Shown one piece after another: positions 39,301 through 51,779 of a stretch of 64,000 nucleotides of DNA (position 1 is its first letter; each line of letters starts with the position of its first letter). Below the pieces are notes generated by a model. The model did not search any database. It was not told where the DNA came from and saw nothing but the letters and a program-made list of their open reading frames with translations. The position numbers and the translations under genes were made by a program. The stretch comes from Lethocerus indicus. Taxonomy: Eukaryota > Arthropoda > Insecta > Hemiptera > Belostomatidae. The DNA is taken from positions 11,016,604 to 11,080,603 of the forward strand of contig JACDQD010000011.1 of the NCBI GenBank assembly GCA_019843655.1. Reading direction: 5' to 3'.

Positions 39301-40970
39301 AGTATCTAATTAACAGAATGATATTAAGGATAGCAAGGTATTGTGTTTGTCCACGATTTTCCAAAAAGACCGCATCTCAACGACACAAGGAGACTAGGAG
39401 TAGAAAAAGAAGCGATGTAAAAAGAATAGTGCTGAGTCGGTACTCGGTTTTTGGAAAATCGATCGGTTACACCAGAAGGAAAAAAAATCAAAGCCCTCCC
39501 AATGGCCGCTCTCTGGCAATTAGCTTGGATCCCAATTAGTCGGCGTCCCTTTACGGATTTATCCCGTGACTCCCTTTTCCTGTCGCGAGGCGACTCGAAC
39601 GCGGCTTCCACCCACGGGGTGTGTCCCAATGCTCTGATCGATTTCCTAATTCGTAACTTTTGATGAATTCAATGAATGCCTTCGGCGGTTAACCTTTCTA
39701 TTGTTCTGCATCGTGCAACGTTAAATGGCGTAGAATTGGTGTGGCTCAAGTCGGAGGAACTAAAATTTAGTGGGTGCACTAGCGCAGTTTAAATTTCAAT
39801 AGTTAAAATTGGGAGGTCATTAACTTCAATTAGCATGGTCGGTAGATTTCAACTTACTTGTTCGCATAGTCATTAAGATAGGACAGCGCGGTCCTCACCA
39901 AACTACCGGCCCCCGTTGAGGATTCAAAATCGCTTCTCGGCATTGAAAACGGAAAACAATCAATTTCGTAGTCCGCACAGTTTTACCGGCCGGCCGGGAG
40001 CCGTTCTGTACCGGGGCCTTGTTATGAAGTCGCTTAATATAAAATGATTAACCTCCCGCGGCGCGGGCCCACACCTCGGCCCCGGGTTCTCTCCGTGTTC
40101 CAAAACCATTACGGGCACGTCTCAGGGGGTTTATACATATTTCTTTTGGCCGCTCCCGTTATTTAAGAGGGGAGAGGTGGGGCGGGTTTCACTATATGGA
40201 ATCACCAGGGCCCGGATTACATCGTTAGCATTAATACCGAAGGAAAAGTTACCGCGCCCGGCATCGAGTGCCGCTTTCGTTCCCTACTTCAGTTATTTGG
40301 AGGAACATAGCAGAAGAAGGTATCCCTGATTTTAGTATTTTCAGTTTCCTCAACTCAAACGGCAAGTGAGGTTTCTGAGATAACAAAAATAAATATGGTC
40401 CGATGAATTTGTTTCCGATCAAATACTGTGTACCAAATTAACTCCTCGTGTCCCTAGTTATTATGGGTGAGAAATCAACGAAACTGAAGTCGTTGATTGA
40501 AACGCAACATCACGCCGTTGAAGTCCTTCCTTTTGTGCATGCATAGAACTCAATATCATAGGATAAAACTGGGATAGTTTTAATTACATATTGCAGATCC
40601 ATGATGTTCATTATTTATTCTTATGTTATTGTTTCAATGTACTCTCTAATGGCCAGGTAGGTTTCGTCGGAAGAACGTATTTTATATTTATTCATTATTC
40701 ATCCTCGGGGTACATCCCTAGGACGTATTTACCGCGTTAAATTGGATTTTGCTTAGTTTCAAATTAGTGTTGAGAAGCCGAAGTGAAGGTTAAACGAAGA
40801 GGAGCCGAATCTGTTGCCTTTCGGAAATTAAAGAAATAATACATTGAGCCGATGGCCGGAGAACCCCGGCGGGTTCTCTCCCGGGGATTGCCGTGTTGAT
40901 GCCGACCGATAGGGCGAAATATTTAATGGGCGGGTCTTTATAATCGAATTTATAGAAGCAGGCCGCCCGC

Positions 40971-40988
40971 TCGCCCCCCCTCTCTCTC

Positions 40989-41051
<63 letters not shown>

Positions 41052-41078
41052 CTGTATCTCAGCGAGAGCGAGAGAGGG
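40971..41078 (+). repeat. Long (CT)n tract followed by a GA-rich segment
   Basis: About 28 CT units run from 40992 to 41047, preceded by further C/CT-rich bases. After CTATATCTGTATCTC comes a short GAGAGCGAGAGAGGGAG stretch (about 41063-41078) that can pair back with the CT tract. GAGA repeats are bound by GAF and CLAMP in flies, but the tract could equally be a neutral microsatellite. Confidence 0.95.
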
Positions 41079-44000
41079 AGCCCGGCCTCAGATATCTTTA
41101 ATTAATAATAACGCGACGTTTTGGAGCCAACCCACAGACGGGGAACGGATGAAATATACTTCGTTAAACCCCTCGCTCGGGGCTACAACATTTGGACTAG
41201 GATTTTGTGATAGAGGTAGTTCACGAATTGTTTCGCCGGTGAGTTTCTGTAGCATTGTTTTTCTTAAGCATGTTGGTTGTCGGTAGGGCATCCTGTCTGT
41301 GGTGGCACGAAGATGGGATAATCAATATCCAATTAATTATTTAAACATTTATCGAAGTATATGTTTACATTACGAAGCGTTATATTATGCGATTGATTTA
41401 ATAGTAAAACTGAAAGATATACAATCATAAAAATTTTTTTGATGTAGTAATATTGTTCATATAATATTAAAATTGGAGTAAATGTGTTCATTTTGTTATA
41501 TTTTTCTATAAAATAAAGAAAGAACAGTTAATGTATTCTTTCGGCATTTGTGCGCCTATTGGCAGTATGTTATTTATTTCAATTTTTTTTTTATAAGGTA
41601 TACCTTTCTCTCCGTCTAAAACGTGATTGTGTCGTGGCCCAACCTCTGGCCGTGTCTATCTCCTAATCCTTCTGGAACAGTTCACGATCGCGAGCATTTA
41701 TAAATTCGTGTCCCGACTCGGGGCAAGAATGCGGTCTGGGGGTCTGGGCCTCTGTTTGTTATAAGTCAAACTTGTAATGTCCGTGTTATGTAAGTTAAAC
41801 AACGGTCGTTACCACTTAGCTTGCATGTCGATGCCTTAGGTTCGGGGGCCCCAAAAGTCGGCCCTTGGCGGAATTCAAATGCCGGCTTCTTTTCTTAGCT
41901 TTTGCCCGTAGGATGAGTATTAAAATAATTTCTCTGTGTACGGAACTCCATTTGGTATTCACTCTGTCGCCGCGACATGTATAACATCTAAAGTTCCTCC
42001 GGTAATCTTTCTTCTTTCTCAGCTGTCTACCTCCGCATTCTAGCTAGAAGTGCTACTAGAAAGTGTACATCAGAATACCAAATTGTAGTCACGGCTGATT
42101 ATATATTAGTCTGAAGCTGTTTGAGAATAGGTCATCGGGTTTTGAGCAAAATAAGGTTTTTAGGGCTAGCGGATAATAAAGCATTATATATTTGTTTCAG
42201 TTTGTTTTTGTGCGAGTGGTTAAACACCAGGAGAAAATCGCAGTATGGATTTAAGAATGGATGATGTACCTCGTCCTGTTTGCCTTTAGATTGCGGGAAA
42301 CAGATTAACTAAAGAGGCTGAGCTATCTTCAGAACATTTATAGTTTCTCTTAATGATCTTTTTGCTAATGAGATCATGTTCTCAGAGATATAGGAATTCT
42401 GTCAACCTGCTGGGATACTGAGACACACACACACATTGCACATTGCTTTTGTATATTTATGGTGACTTTTAGTTTTATTTCGGGACGAAGTCTATTTATT
42501 GAACGGGCCTTAATTCATTCCTGGTATGCGTTATTGAAAAAGGAAGAAAGCCTGGGTCGGCGGGACAAGTTTAGCCCGGCTCTTTCTCCTACCTTTTCTC
42601 CGCTGGCCTTGATTGAAAACTCTGAATCGTCCGAATTGCGTAGGACTCTTCACAATTGGAACCGGACGCCGGTTAAATATTTACTGAGTCGATTACAAAA
42701 TGAAAAAAGCACGAGAAGGAAAATCGTTTTGATTTATAGTTATTTTATACGGGAATAGTTATAAATTTAATCGGGCCTACTTTTCTGTTGAAGGGTTTCC
42801 AATTTGCGATGGACTTGCTAAAAGTGATTGGGACGGGTTCGACGAGCCCTGATTTTATGTACATTCTTTCCAATGCTGTTCCAATAAAATCACCAATTAT
42901 TTCTTCCGAATACTTTATAGCACTGGTTGTATAGTTAATTCCTAAGGACGCAAAAAAGCATGGGATTTTATTAAGAAAATATAACCGAACAATCTATTCA
43001 CAGTCTTAATTTAACTAAATTTGATATTTGGCATTTAGAAAGGGCGCAAAAACGCACCAGTAGTGCTCATATATTGATATAAATTATTTTAAATATAAAT
43101 ATTCCCTTTAATAAACAGAAATATTCTCCCGATACTTATTTTCTTCTTAGTTTACTGCTCAAAAATTATTTATTGTTATGCGTGTCTCATTTTCCAAGTT
43201 TTTACAGCATAATCATTAATTCATATTTTATGTGAACAGCCTCTTCAACATATTTAATCCAATTCCATTAAATAATCTCAGCATGTTTTGATTATTAACA
43301 GCGCCCCGACTAGAGCAAATCTTGTATCTTTTTATGTTATAAAAATTCAGGTTTTCTAATATTCACCTTATGTTCTTCAAGTATGCTTCAAATATGATGC
43401 ATTATAAGTTCATAATTAAAGCATCCTCTAACGACAGTTGTTCCCTCTGTAGGCTTTGCAGCCCTACTACAGTCCACTTCTCAGGATTACCCCGTAAACC
43501 AAAGGCTTCCTCCGGTGTTCGGATAATTAATTCTATATTAAAACATTTTGTTATAGCTGTGTTTCTCTTAGATCATTATTACGGTTTTTCTTATTAATCC
43601 AGACAATGCAATTTGGAACTCTTCTTTTAATTTCCTCACAGTAATCTTATATATGTATCCTCTTTCATTCGAGAACAAGTATTTTGAGTTACCGGAACTT
43701 ACGATCGTGAAAATTAGGGACGGGAACACACGACTCGGGATCGAAACGATCCGAATATTCGGGACCGTAAAAACACCGTAAAATATTTAGTTTGTTTCAT
43801 TAAATTAAAAACGCCTATTTATATTCTAATACGCGTATTTTTGGACTTCTAATTCCCGCCGGCTCGTGGGACGGGGACCGAATTTCTCCACAAGAATTGG
43901 ATCCCGGGGGCCCACTCGTTCCGTAAACGAGGAGCCATTTTTCCTCGAGTTCATTTTCACGCGGTATGTGATGTGTTTTCGAAATCGTCCCCTCCGCCGC

Positions 44001-45325
44001 CCCCTCTCCAGTCCATTCCTTTATATTCGGGCCGGGCCCGGGCCCCGTCTTTTTGATAATTTATGCATTTACCAGCCTCGCGTTTGGTCGGACTCGCCAA
44101 CACCCCAAACCAGTCACTATATATATTCAAAGCGTCCGTGTTGTTCGCTCTTTATTTCCGAGGCGTTTTCATTCGCCTTATCTCCGTATTTCTTCTTTTT
44201 CGGAATTTTTCATTTTTACCCTTTTCTCACCGAGTCTGTATGCATTTTGCATTTCACCCCCTCTCCCTCTCCCGCTTTCCATCTCCCCCTCCCCGTTTAA
44301 GCTTCTCTACTTTGAATTTCTGATTTACTCGGGTTTTTTTAAAAGTCTCCTCTATTTCGCCCGCATTAGCATCTCTGGACGTTCTCTGAGGCAAGTTGTA
44401 GGGAGGCGTGGGACGGCCAGGGAATGGGTGGATCTTATGACCGTGATGAGGGGAGCGCGTTGCTACTCTATCGGGGCGCGGCCCCGTCTCTTTTCCTGGC
44501 GGCGTTTTAAACCCGGACAGCGTGGGCCGTTTACTTTTTGTTCTCCCGGGACGTTTACTTAGGACACCGCCTGTGTGGCCGTATCGAATGCCTCGAGAAT
44601 GCGAAGGTTCTTACAGAACACTATGGCGTTTGAAAATAGCTTATTATATTTTCCTGAAGGGTTGGAACATTAATTTGGTATCCTGTTAGTGTAGTGGTGT
44701 TTTTCGACCGCCTCAGTATCACAGTAGGTTTTATTGACAGAATACTACAGGCGATCTTGAGAAACCGAATCTGCCTTAGTATAGCAACCAGCAGTTTTAG
44801 GAAACAGAATATAAGTTAGGGTAATGAAAACAGATTCAGCAAAACTGTGAATATAGGCGTGAACATTAGTTTATAGGAAAATAAAATGGTATAATGGTTG
44901 TTTCAGTAAAAGCTTTTTAAGGATCTAAACACTCCCTATTTGAAAGGGAATGAAGGATTTGATTGTTTTTTTTTTCGTTTCCGAAATGAAATATTAAAAT
45001 ATAAATGCCGTTTGGAGGATTAGACAGCTCAATTCTTAAAGCCGTCTCGTTTAGAAGCTCCGCACTGCAATGCGTGTATTATTGGAGACGTTGTGACATT
45101 CCCCGTAAGGATGACAAATGGGCCTTTGGTCGAGGTAAATAGCGAGGCTAATTGCTTGTCCGCCCACGCACTTTCGAAAGTCCGGCTGGTTTCCGACGAA
45201 ATCCCGGCGAAAACATACTTCCATTCGTATTTCCATTGTCTACCGTCGTCCGGTTAATTGTTGCGCCATTCTGGGCTTACTTTCGCGACCGGGATTTGAC
45301 CTTTGGGATGAAATTGCTTAGCTAC

Positions 45326-45352
45326 TTATCTTATGAACAAGCCATAAGATAA
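45326..45352. promoter_or_regulatory. Inverted pair of GATA-factor-like sites
   Basis: TTATCTTATG (45326-45335) and its exact reverse complement CATAAGATAA (45343-45352) flank a 7-base spacer. Each arm holds an AGATAA word, so two GATA-type sites face each other. Confidence 0.45.
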
Positions 45353-46876
45353 AGAGTAACGGAATGGCGACGGAATCCCGTTCGCTTAGGCCGTTTAAGT
45401 TTCTGTTGTACTTCCGTCCCTATGCAACGACTTCGTTCATTGTACGTAACATATTAGGTAGGATGTCTTATTACATAATTAGGTTTACCTTCGAAACAAT
45501 TCAGCAAGGAAATTAACCCTATTTCATGGTTTGTTATTATAATAGGCATAACTCCTATAAGAGTGACCCCTTTAGTTTGTGAGATGCAGACGTCATTGCA
45601 TAGTCAGCAAAAATGTCAGTAAATTCCCAGTAGAATGCTATCCTGACCCTGTAGACCTTTAAAAATCCCCTACCAAGATTCCTGCAACTGTTTGATAACG
45701 CATGAGATATAACAAAACGCGATACATATACGTTATTAGTTTGTAAATAATATTCGGCCACGAAAGAATTTTCTAATTTATAAGTGTTGACAGTTTAACT
45801 ACAAGGGGTTATAAATTGTTCAGCTTTTGAGAATAAGGACTGCGTCAATAAATCTAAAGGGGTGTGGTAGCCCAATAAACCCAATCCCGATACTTAATTG
45901 TCCAAAACCGTCCGCTCACTTTTTTACCCTAACCACTCCTCGCATTTATCTTTTTTCCCCTCCTTCTATCGAATACGATTTATTAAATGGAATAATTAAT
46001 ACACAACACAAACGAACAGCGGGGCCGCGTTCCTATTCTTTAATACACCTTCTCAAATCGCAATTAATTTCAATCTGGAATTGTAATTAAAACGAAAAAA
46101 TAATGGTCTAGCTTGTATAAATTTCATATTTTGAATGCAAACAGTACTGTGTATCCAATCAGAGTTGCAGATAATTACTAAATATAATTAACCAATGCGG
46201 CTACGAATATGGTACCGGGAACCTGGGCGTGATTTCTTTTAAAAGCCGGTTGTCTAATACCATGTTATTCATGGCTACTTTTAATGAAAATAATATGAAT
46301 TGTAGACGTAGACTGAGAGATTTATTTCGTAAAGATATTATCTACAATCCTTTAGCTATATGGCGGAGTTTTTTAAATAATAAATTACAGTACACAACAA
46401 ATGGGTACTAAATGATGAATATAATGGATTCGAATTATTTCGTAAGCGGGACCAATATAACCAAGGTTATTTTAATTGCTCGGTGAAGTACGATGGTACA
46501 AAACCGATGGTTGTAGTGTTAATATGCTATGACATGAGGCCAAATAATTGAATATTGTCAATCCGCAGATGCAGTTTAATATAGTAATGTAAATAGTGTG
46601 CTTTTCGCTAATTCATTTCTATTTTTAGTCCGCTTTTTGGTAGAATTTCCGGTGTAATTAATTGGGGAGTTGATGCGGGAGAAGTGATTCCGTTTTAACC
46701 TCTCTTCGTTAGCACTTAATTTCAACCCCTGCTAATTTCAGTCGGGTCGCTTTACATGCAATCGGGTAGAACATTCCGCCCTCGCCAAGTCCCTGAGCCA
46801 TTTACCCGTGTACGTGGATCCCGTAGACAGTGCGCATTCGGAATCGTCCGTTAATTAGCCTTTTTTAAAGGCGTCG

Positions 46877-46996
46877 CGGCGCTAACAAGGATTCCGTTTG
46901 TTTGAACCTCCAGGTCGGACCACCGCGTTCGAAGCGGACGCTTCGCCTTTTACCTTTGCCTGTTAACAACCGGTCGGGTTTTCGGCGCTAACAAGG
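46877..46996 (+). repeat. Spaced direct repeat CGGCGCTAACAAGG
   Basis: The same 14 bases occur at 46877-46890 and 46983-46996, 106 bases apart, within the GC-rich island 46800-47200. A shared transcription-factor site is possible; no factor is recognised. Confidence 0.8.
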
Positions 46997-49900
46997 CTCC
47001 CGGGACGTGTAAATTATAATTTAATTGCGCAATTATATCCGGAAGGGATATTCGTGTTACGGTTTTCTCTGGGGGAAAGAAAAATGCGCGCGCCTCGTTC
47101 AGTTTATTAACGAGTCGGGCGGACGTCCGCTCGCTGGCTCGGCGGCGTGAACGCGCCAGTAGTTTCGGATGAACCCGATGAATAAGTTAATAGTTGAGAT
47201 ATTATTATCGGGCTCGGAATATCGCGACACGCTTGTTTAGATCGGTTTAGGCTTCTAGCCATCGTATGCCTGTGATTTAATTGGTATTGTCCTAAGTGTC
47301 TATTGTAGAAATGAGCAAATTGAAGGAAAGAGACAGTAACATGTATAATTTGGTCGGTTGGAAAATTAACACCGGTTTAATTCCTACTCACGATGGTCAA
47401 TATATGTCTGCCGCATGCATTGCTAGAAGCCCTTAAATGAAAAAATAATTTCCGATTTATTGTACAGGAGGATATTCTTAAAAATTTGGAATTTTTCTGT
47501 TACTCTCAGTTAATTAAAGCCTTTGGTATCTGTGGAGAATGGAGAATGTCTTTTCAGGAACCATATGAAACTTAACCGGTGTACACGTGTGATAGCCCTG
47601 TTTCTTCTTGTGTTAAGTTCTATAATATCGATAGGTGCTCAATAACTCCATTTATAACTCCTCATGTACCGATGTCACGACTAATGCAAATGTTAATATA
47701 CCGTCCGTACGACCACCGTTTATGAAACGGGCCGTTAATTATTTTCCGGTCAGGCGGGGAACGTGTATTTTATGCCGGCGGTGCTAGTTCGGACGTGTTC
47801 GGTTTGTATAAATAGGACTGGGTTCAGTTTAGGGACTGCCGTTATCGTGAGAGACACCGGTGTAGAGGTGGATGCGGGGGGGTTCCTTACTCCTCCCGGA
47901 GGCGGCCCCCGTTCGCCCGCCTCTTTGTCAGCCGAACACGCTTCCGTCGTGATCTCTCCGCCTCCCGGCCCCTAGACTGTAATTATAATCGTGAAAGGAT
48001 ACCCCCCCTCCTCCTTTAAAAAGTCCCTTAAGCCCTTAAGTCGGCCGGCGTTCAGGGCTGCTCCCCCTCAACCTACCTGTGTGTCCCTCCGAGGGGGCAC
48101 TCACAATTCTCGAAGTTATACGGCTTACCCCGCATATGGTACTATTGGAGGTCTTCGAAATAATCGTAAAAATGTATTATCGCCACTTGTTTTGGCACTC
48201 GCTGATTCTGACTTTATCCCGTCTTCACCCCATCACCAGTATCATTGTGTCAGTCAGTAGGCTGATGATGCATTCTGTTGCTCTTATTACGTACGGCAGT
48301 ACTCTTCACTTTTTTGTATTCTTTGTTTAATTAGGTAACAATATTAATTTCAGATTTCCTAATTGGGCTTATATAAGAAAAGTAAAACATAGCTCTTACT
48401 ATCATCGATTAATTTCATGAAATACTCTTGGGATTCTGAATGTGTTAGCAAATAACATCAGAAATGTTGTCCAGCGCTGTTGTCTAGACAAGTGATCCTC
48501 TAATTTATCGGAAAGTGTGATTCTAGTAACTGAAACTAGGCCGGTTTCGGAAACACCTCGATTTTTGGACGCCTACAGAATCTAATTACCGGTAATACAA
48601 TCTTTGCGGTGAGAGGCGGCGGCTGTGGTCTGGTTAGAGACGCGTAAGTGCTGGAAGGACGACGAGCCCTGTGGATGCGGTTCTTTTTCCCTGCTCGGCT
48701 GTCTCTCGTGGTATTGTCAGCCTGCTCTCTGTCTCTCCCCTCCGAACACGGACAACGGGGCCCGCGTGTCGTGACCCGGCCTCCCGGTGCCGATACCTCC
48801 CTCTCTCTCCCTCTGTTATCTTCCCACAGTTACGCTCTCTCCCTCTCCCGCCCTCTTTCCTGCTTCTCTATCCCCTTCCTTGTCTCTTCGAGGTGGCGAC
48901 CTTTTCTCTTCTCTATTTTCCGCTCGCTATCTATCGACGAGACCGATAGGCTACCTCCGGATCGGGTAATGTCGCCAATTGGCCTCCGAGGCTCGACGTA
49001 TTTACCCCGTATTTGTACGATGTGGATAAAATATTTCGCAGTATTGAAACGTAACGTCTTCGGTTGGAATAATCGCATGAGTCGATGCCATCTCTGAAAA
49101 TTTATTAATTAATGTATATCTTACTCTTTCGTTATTTCAGTTATCGTTTAAGAACATTCCATTTTAACTACTAATGAATTTCATAACGAGAAAAACGATT
49201 TCCGAAAAGCGTTATGTAATGCGATAAATGTGACCTTAGCCAGGTTAATTGGGATTTCGTTTTCGTAGACCTCTGTTATTCGATAAGAATTTCGTTCGCT
49301 TCCTTAGAAAGAGTTGGTTTTTGTGTCCGCCGGTACGGTATACGTCCCCGGGGCGGTCGGTATGATCTGATCCGGAGATAAGGATAATATGCGGGCGTAA
49401 TTACCGGGGGCGGCGCGCTCCTTCAGGTCCCCTCGGTGTCCTTTAAAGGGACGCGTCCAAAATACTTGTCCCCGACGCGTCGGGGAGTCACCCTAAAAAG
49501 CTGTCATTGTTTCATCCCGCCCCCGCTCGCCCATACAAATTCCGAGGTGTAGCAACAATTCTAATTTATTCGAGCCGCCGCATCGGGGGGTGGGGGTCCA
49601 TTTACACATTAAAGCGATGAGAGATTCCGTACGCTTTTTCCCTTTTTTCGGGAGTGGAGCCGGCTTTCTGTTCTAAACTTGAAATGGACGTTGCCACGCT
49701 TTTTGTGCTCCTCCCGCCCGGCCTCCTCTCCGACGGCATCTGCATACATTGTGCTACTCTTTACGCGCTCACAAAAAGGAGAATACCCGATGTTATAAAC
49801 AATAGGTAAGCGCGCTTCGGATTCTTTAAATTTTCAGTGGACCGATAATATCTTGAACGGTAAAGAAGCCGAGAACGAATTTTTTTTAAGTTATAATTAA

Positions 49901-51628
49901 AATCGACGAAATATTATTTGATTAATCGAGATCCTAGTAGTATTCCGTTAATAATATAGGCACAACAAACTATGCAGTGCAGACAAGGCTAACCGTATAC
50001 ACGAACTACTGACGATGGAGAAAAACTGGAACCTGTATATATTATAAGCTGCTACGTGTTATTAGGCCGTGTGTTTCCTATAAAATAAAAAACACGCCGA
50101 AATAAACTTCAAAATTGGTCGAAGACACGGAATAATTCATGAACGCGTCGTTCATTCATTGTTCTCATTCATCTGTGACCATCGTTTGGTCACGGTCGGT
50201 CCAAACGTACACACCGGCCGTGCCGTGAGAAGTCCGAAGCCCTGTTCGAGCGCATAAACGCCCCGATCCGATATTTATTTTCATTTCAAGACTGTTGCTA
50301 CATTTCTCGGAATAATCTTTATTTCAAGTTGCCCGAATCACAAGGCTCATAAATAACCTTGCACATATCTGAATATAACCCCGACAGCTGTCAATTTTCC
50401 CCTAGTTGCCCAATTATTAAATTCCAGAATGCTACAATATCAACCGAGGGTCTGAGTTAATTTCAAAATAGATTAACCTGGTACGGTGGTATCAATCCGT
50501 AATAATATAGAGTAGCCTTAACCCTGTTTTCCCATGCCTCGTTTGAGTAGAAACGGGCCTAAAATGGTGATCATTAATTACATAAAAACCATTCTCCATC
50601 CAATATGGCTTTGTCTTATTTATTACTGTGAAAATGACTGGTTGCGCGAGTTAACTATTTTTTCAATTTTGTATATGGTTCTGTCATACCTTATGAATCG
50701 GCGCATTAACATTTATTTTTAATTCGAATTGAGCAATCAAATTTCAATACAATGCTGGGGGCCGGCTAGCCGGCACGCCCACGACCCGAGGAATTTTCTT
50801 TTTTCGTGTGCGCCTTGTCTTATATAATAATTTAGATCACTGGGAAGGTTCAATTTTTTTGCTTCCACTTCTCCGATTTTCCAGTCATTTGCATTTCCCA
50901 TCCCCATTGTTCGTCCGGACGCGACCCTCCGAACAATGATACCGTCGACGCGGCTATTATACTCTCGGTTTCGTGTTCGCGTGGGCGCTCCGTCCAATCC
51001 GTCTGGCTGTCTTGATGCGCGCCAAGTCTAAAAGGTTTCCGTTTTCTCACTTGTTGGAAAGATGAAGCGTTGACTAGGCGACATTATCACTCGAGTTCGA
51101 ACTGGAGACATAGGCCATCGATTTTTCGATTTTTTCAACCGAGTCGCTTTCGCATTTCTCTATTTTTTTGTACGAATATTCTTTATGCGTATTAATATTC
51201 CTCAGCTCATAGGTAACTCCCTCATAAACAATAGTAATCGAGAGTAGTAGCTTATATATAATTTCAATGAATTCAATGAAATAGGACGAGTCCAATAGTA
51301 GAAAATGAAAGCCGAACCCAAATAAAAAAGTGGTTTAGTCGACCGGGTGTTTGTGCGCGGGCTTACATTGCTAGGAGGGGAATTTCTGTTCCGTTTTATA
51401 GTGGCCACTTCTGCCACTCAATCTCGGCAAATGATCGGTTCTGTTTCCGCGCTCGGCCATTCTAGCCTCGGGACAGTACGGGATCGATGCCTTTCTAGCA
51501 GTCCAACGCCGCTCTTCCAGAGCCCCAATACTCCCTATTCGGATATCCCGTCCAACGTCCGGTTGACGCCTAATTTATAAGGGGTGGGATATCTGCAAGG
51601 ATTTCCGATTATCGGATGCGACCAAATT

Positions 51629-51779
51629 ATTTTCCGATAATTTGATATACCTGTTTTGTGGTCTGCGAGGGGTTGGAATACTATAGGTTCGTGATGTTTC
51701 TGTCTCCTCTGTTAGCAAAAGACCAAACCAGCGAGAGGAGACAGAAACATCACGAACCTACAATTTTCCGATAAATTGA
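51629..51779. repeat. Perfect 27-bp inverted repeat inside near-identical direct repeats
   Basis: Arms 51684-51710 and 51734-51760 are exact reverse complements separated by 23 bases, a 77-base hairpin. The arms lie between two 17-base words, 51629-51645 and 51763-51779, that differ at one position. The loop carries TAGCAAAAGACC, also found in the foldback at 21674-21830. The structure fits a small foldback transposon or a template-switch inverted duplication. Confidence 0.9.

Larger units (their letters stand above)
32001..43800. other. Intergenic DNA upstream of the Toll gene, proximal part
   Basis: No gene recognised. GC-rich islands lie near 33040-33490, 35500-35850, 37360-37680, 39880-40290 and 40850-41100. 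AT-rich stretches with homeodomain-like words are prominent at 38700-38930. A 12-bp palindrome CGGAATATTCCG lies at 32813-32824. The longest AT-rich open frame (34578-34976) has no recognised similarity. Confidence 0.6.

Noticed and set aside
44053..44562. 169-codon plus-strand frame and overlapping 144- and 86-codon frames
   Set aside because: Pyrimidine-rich DNA open in all three plus frames; composition artefact.
48648..49097. Plus-strand frames rich in Ser, Leu, Pro and Arg
   Set aside because: Product of a CT-rich low-complexity stretch; three overlapping frames are open together.
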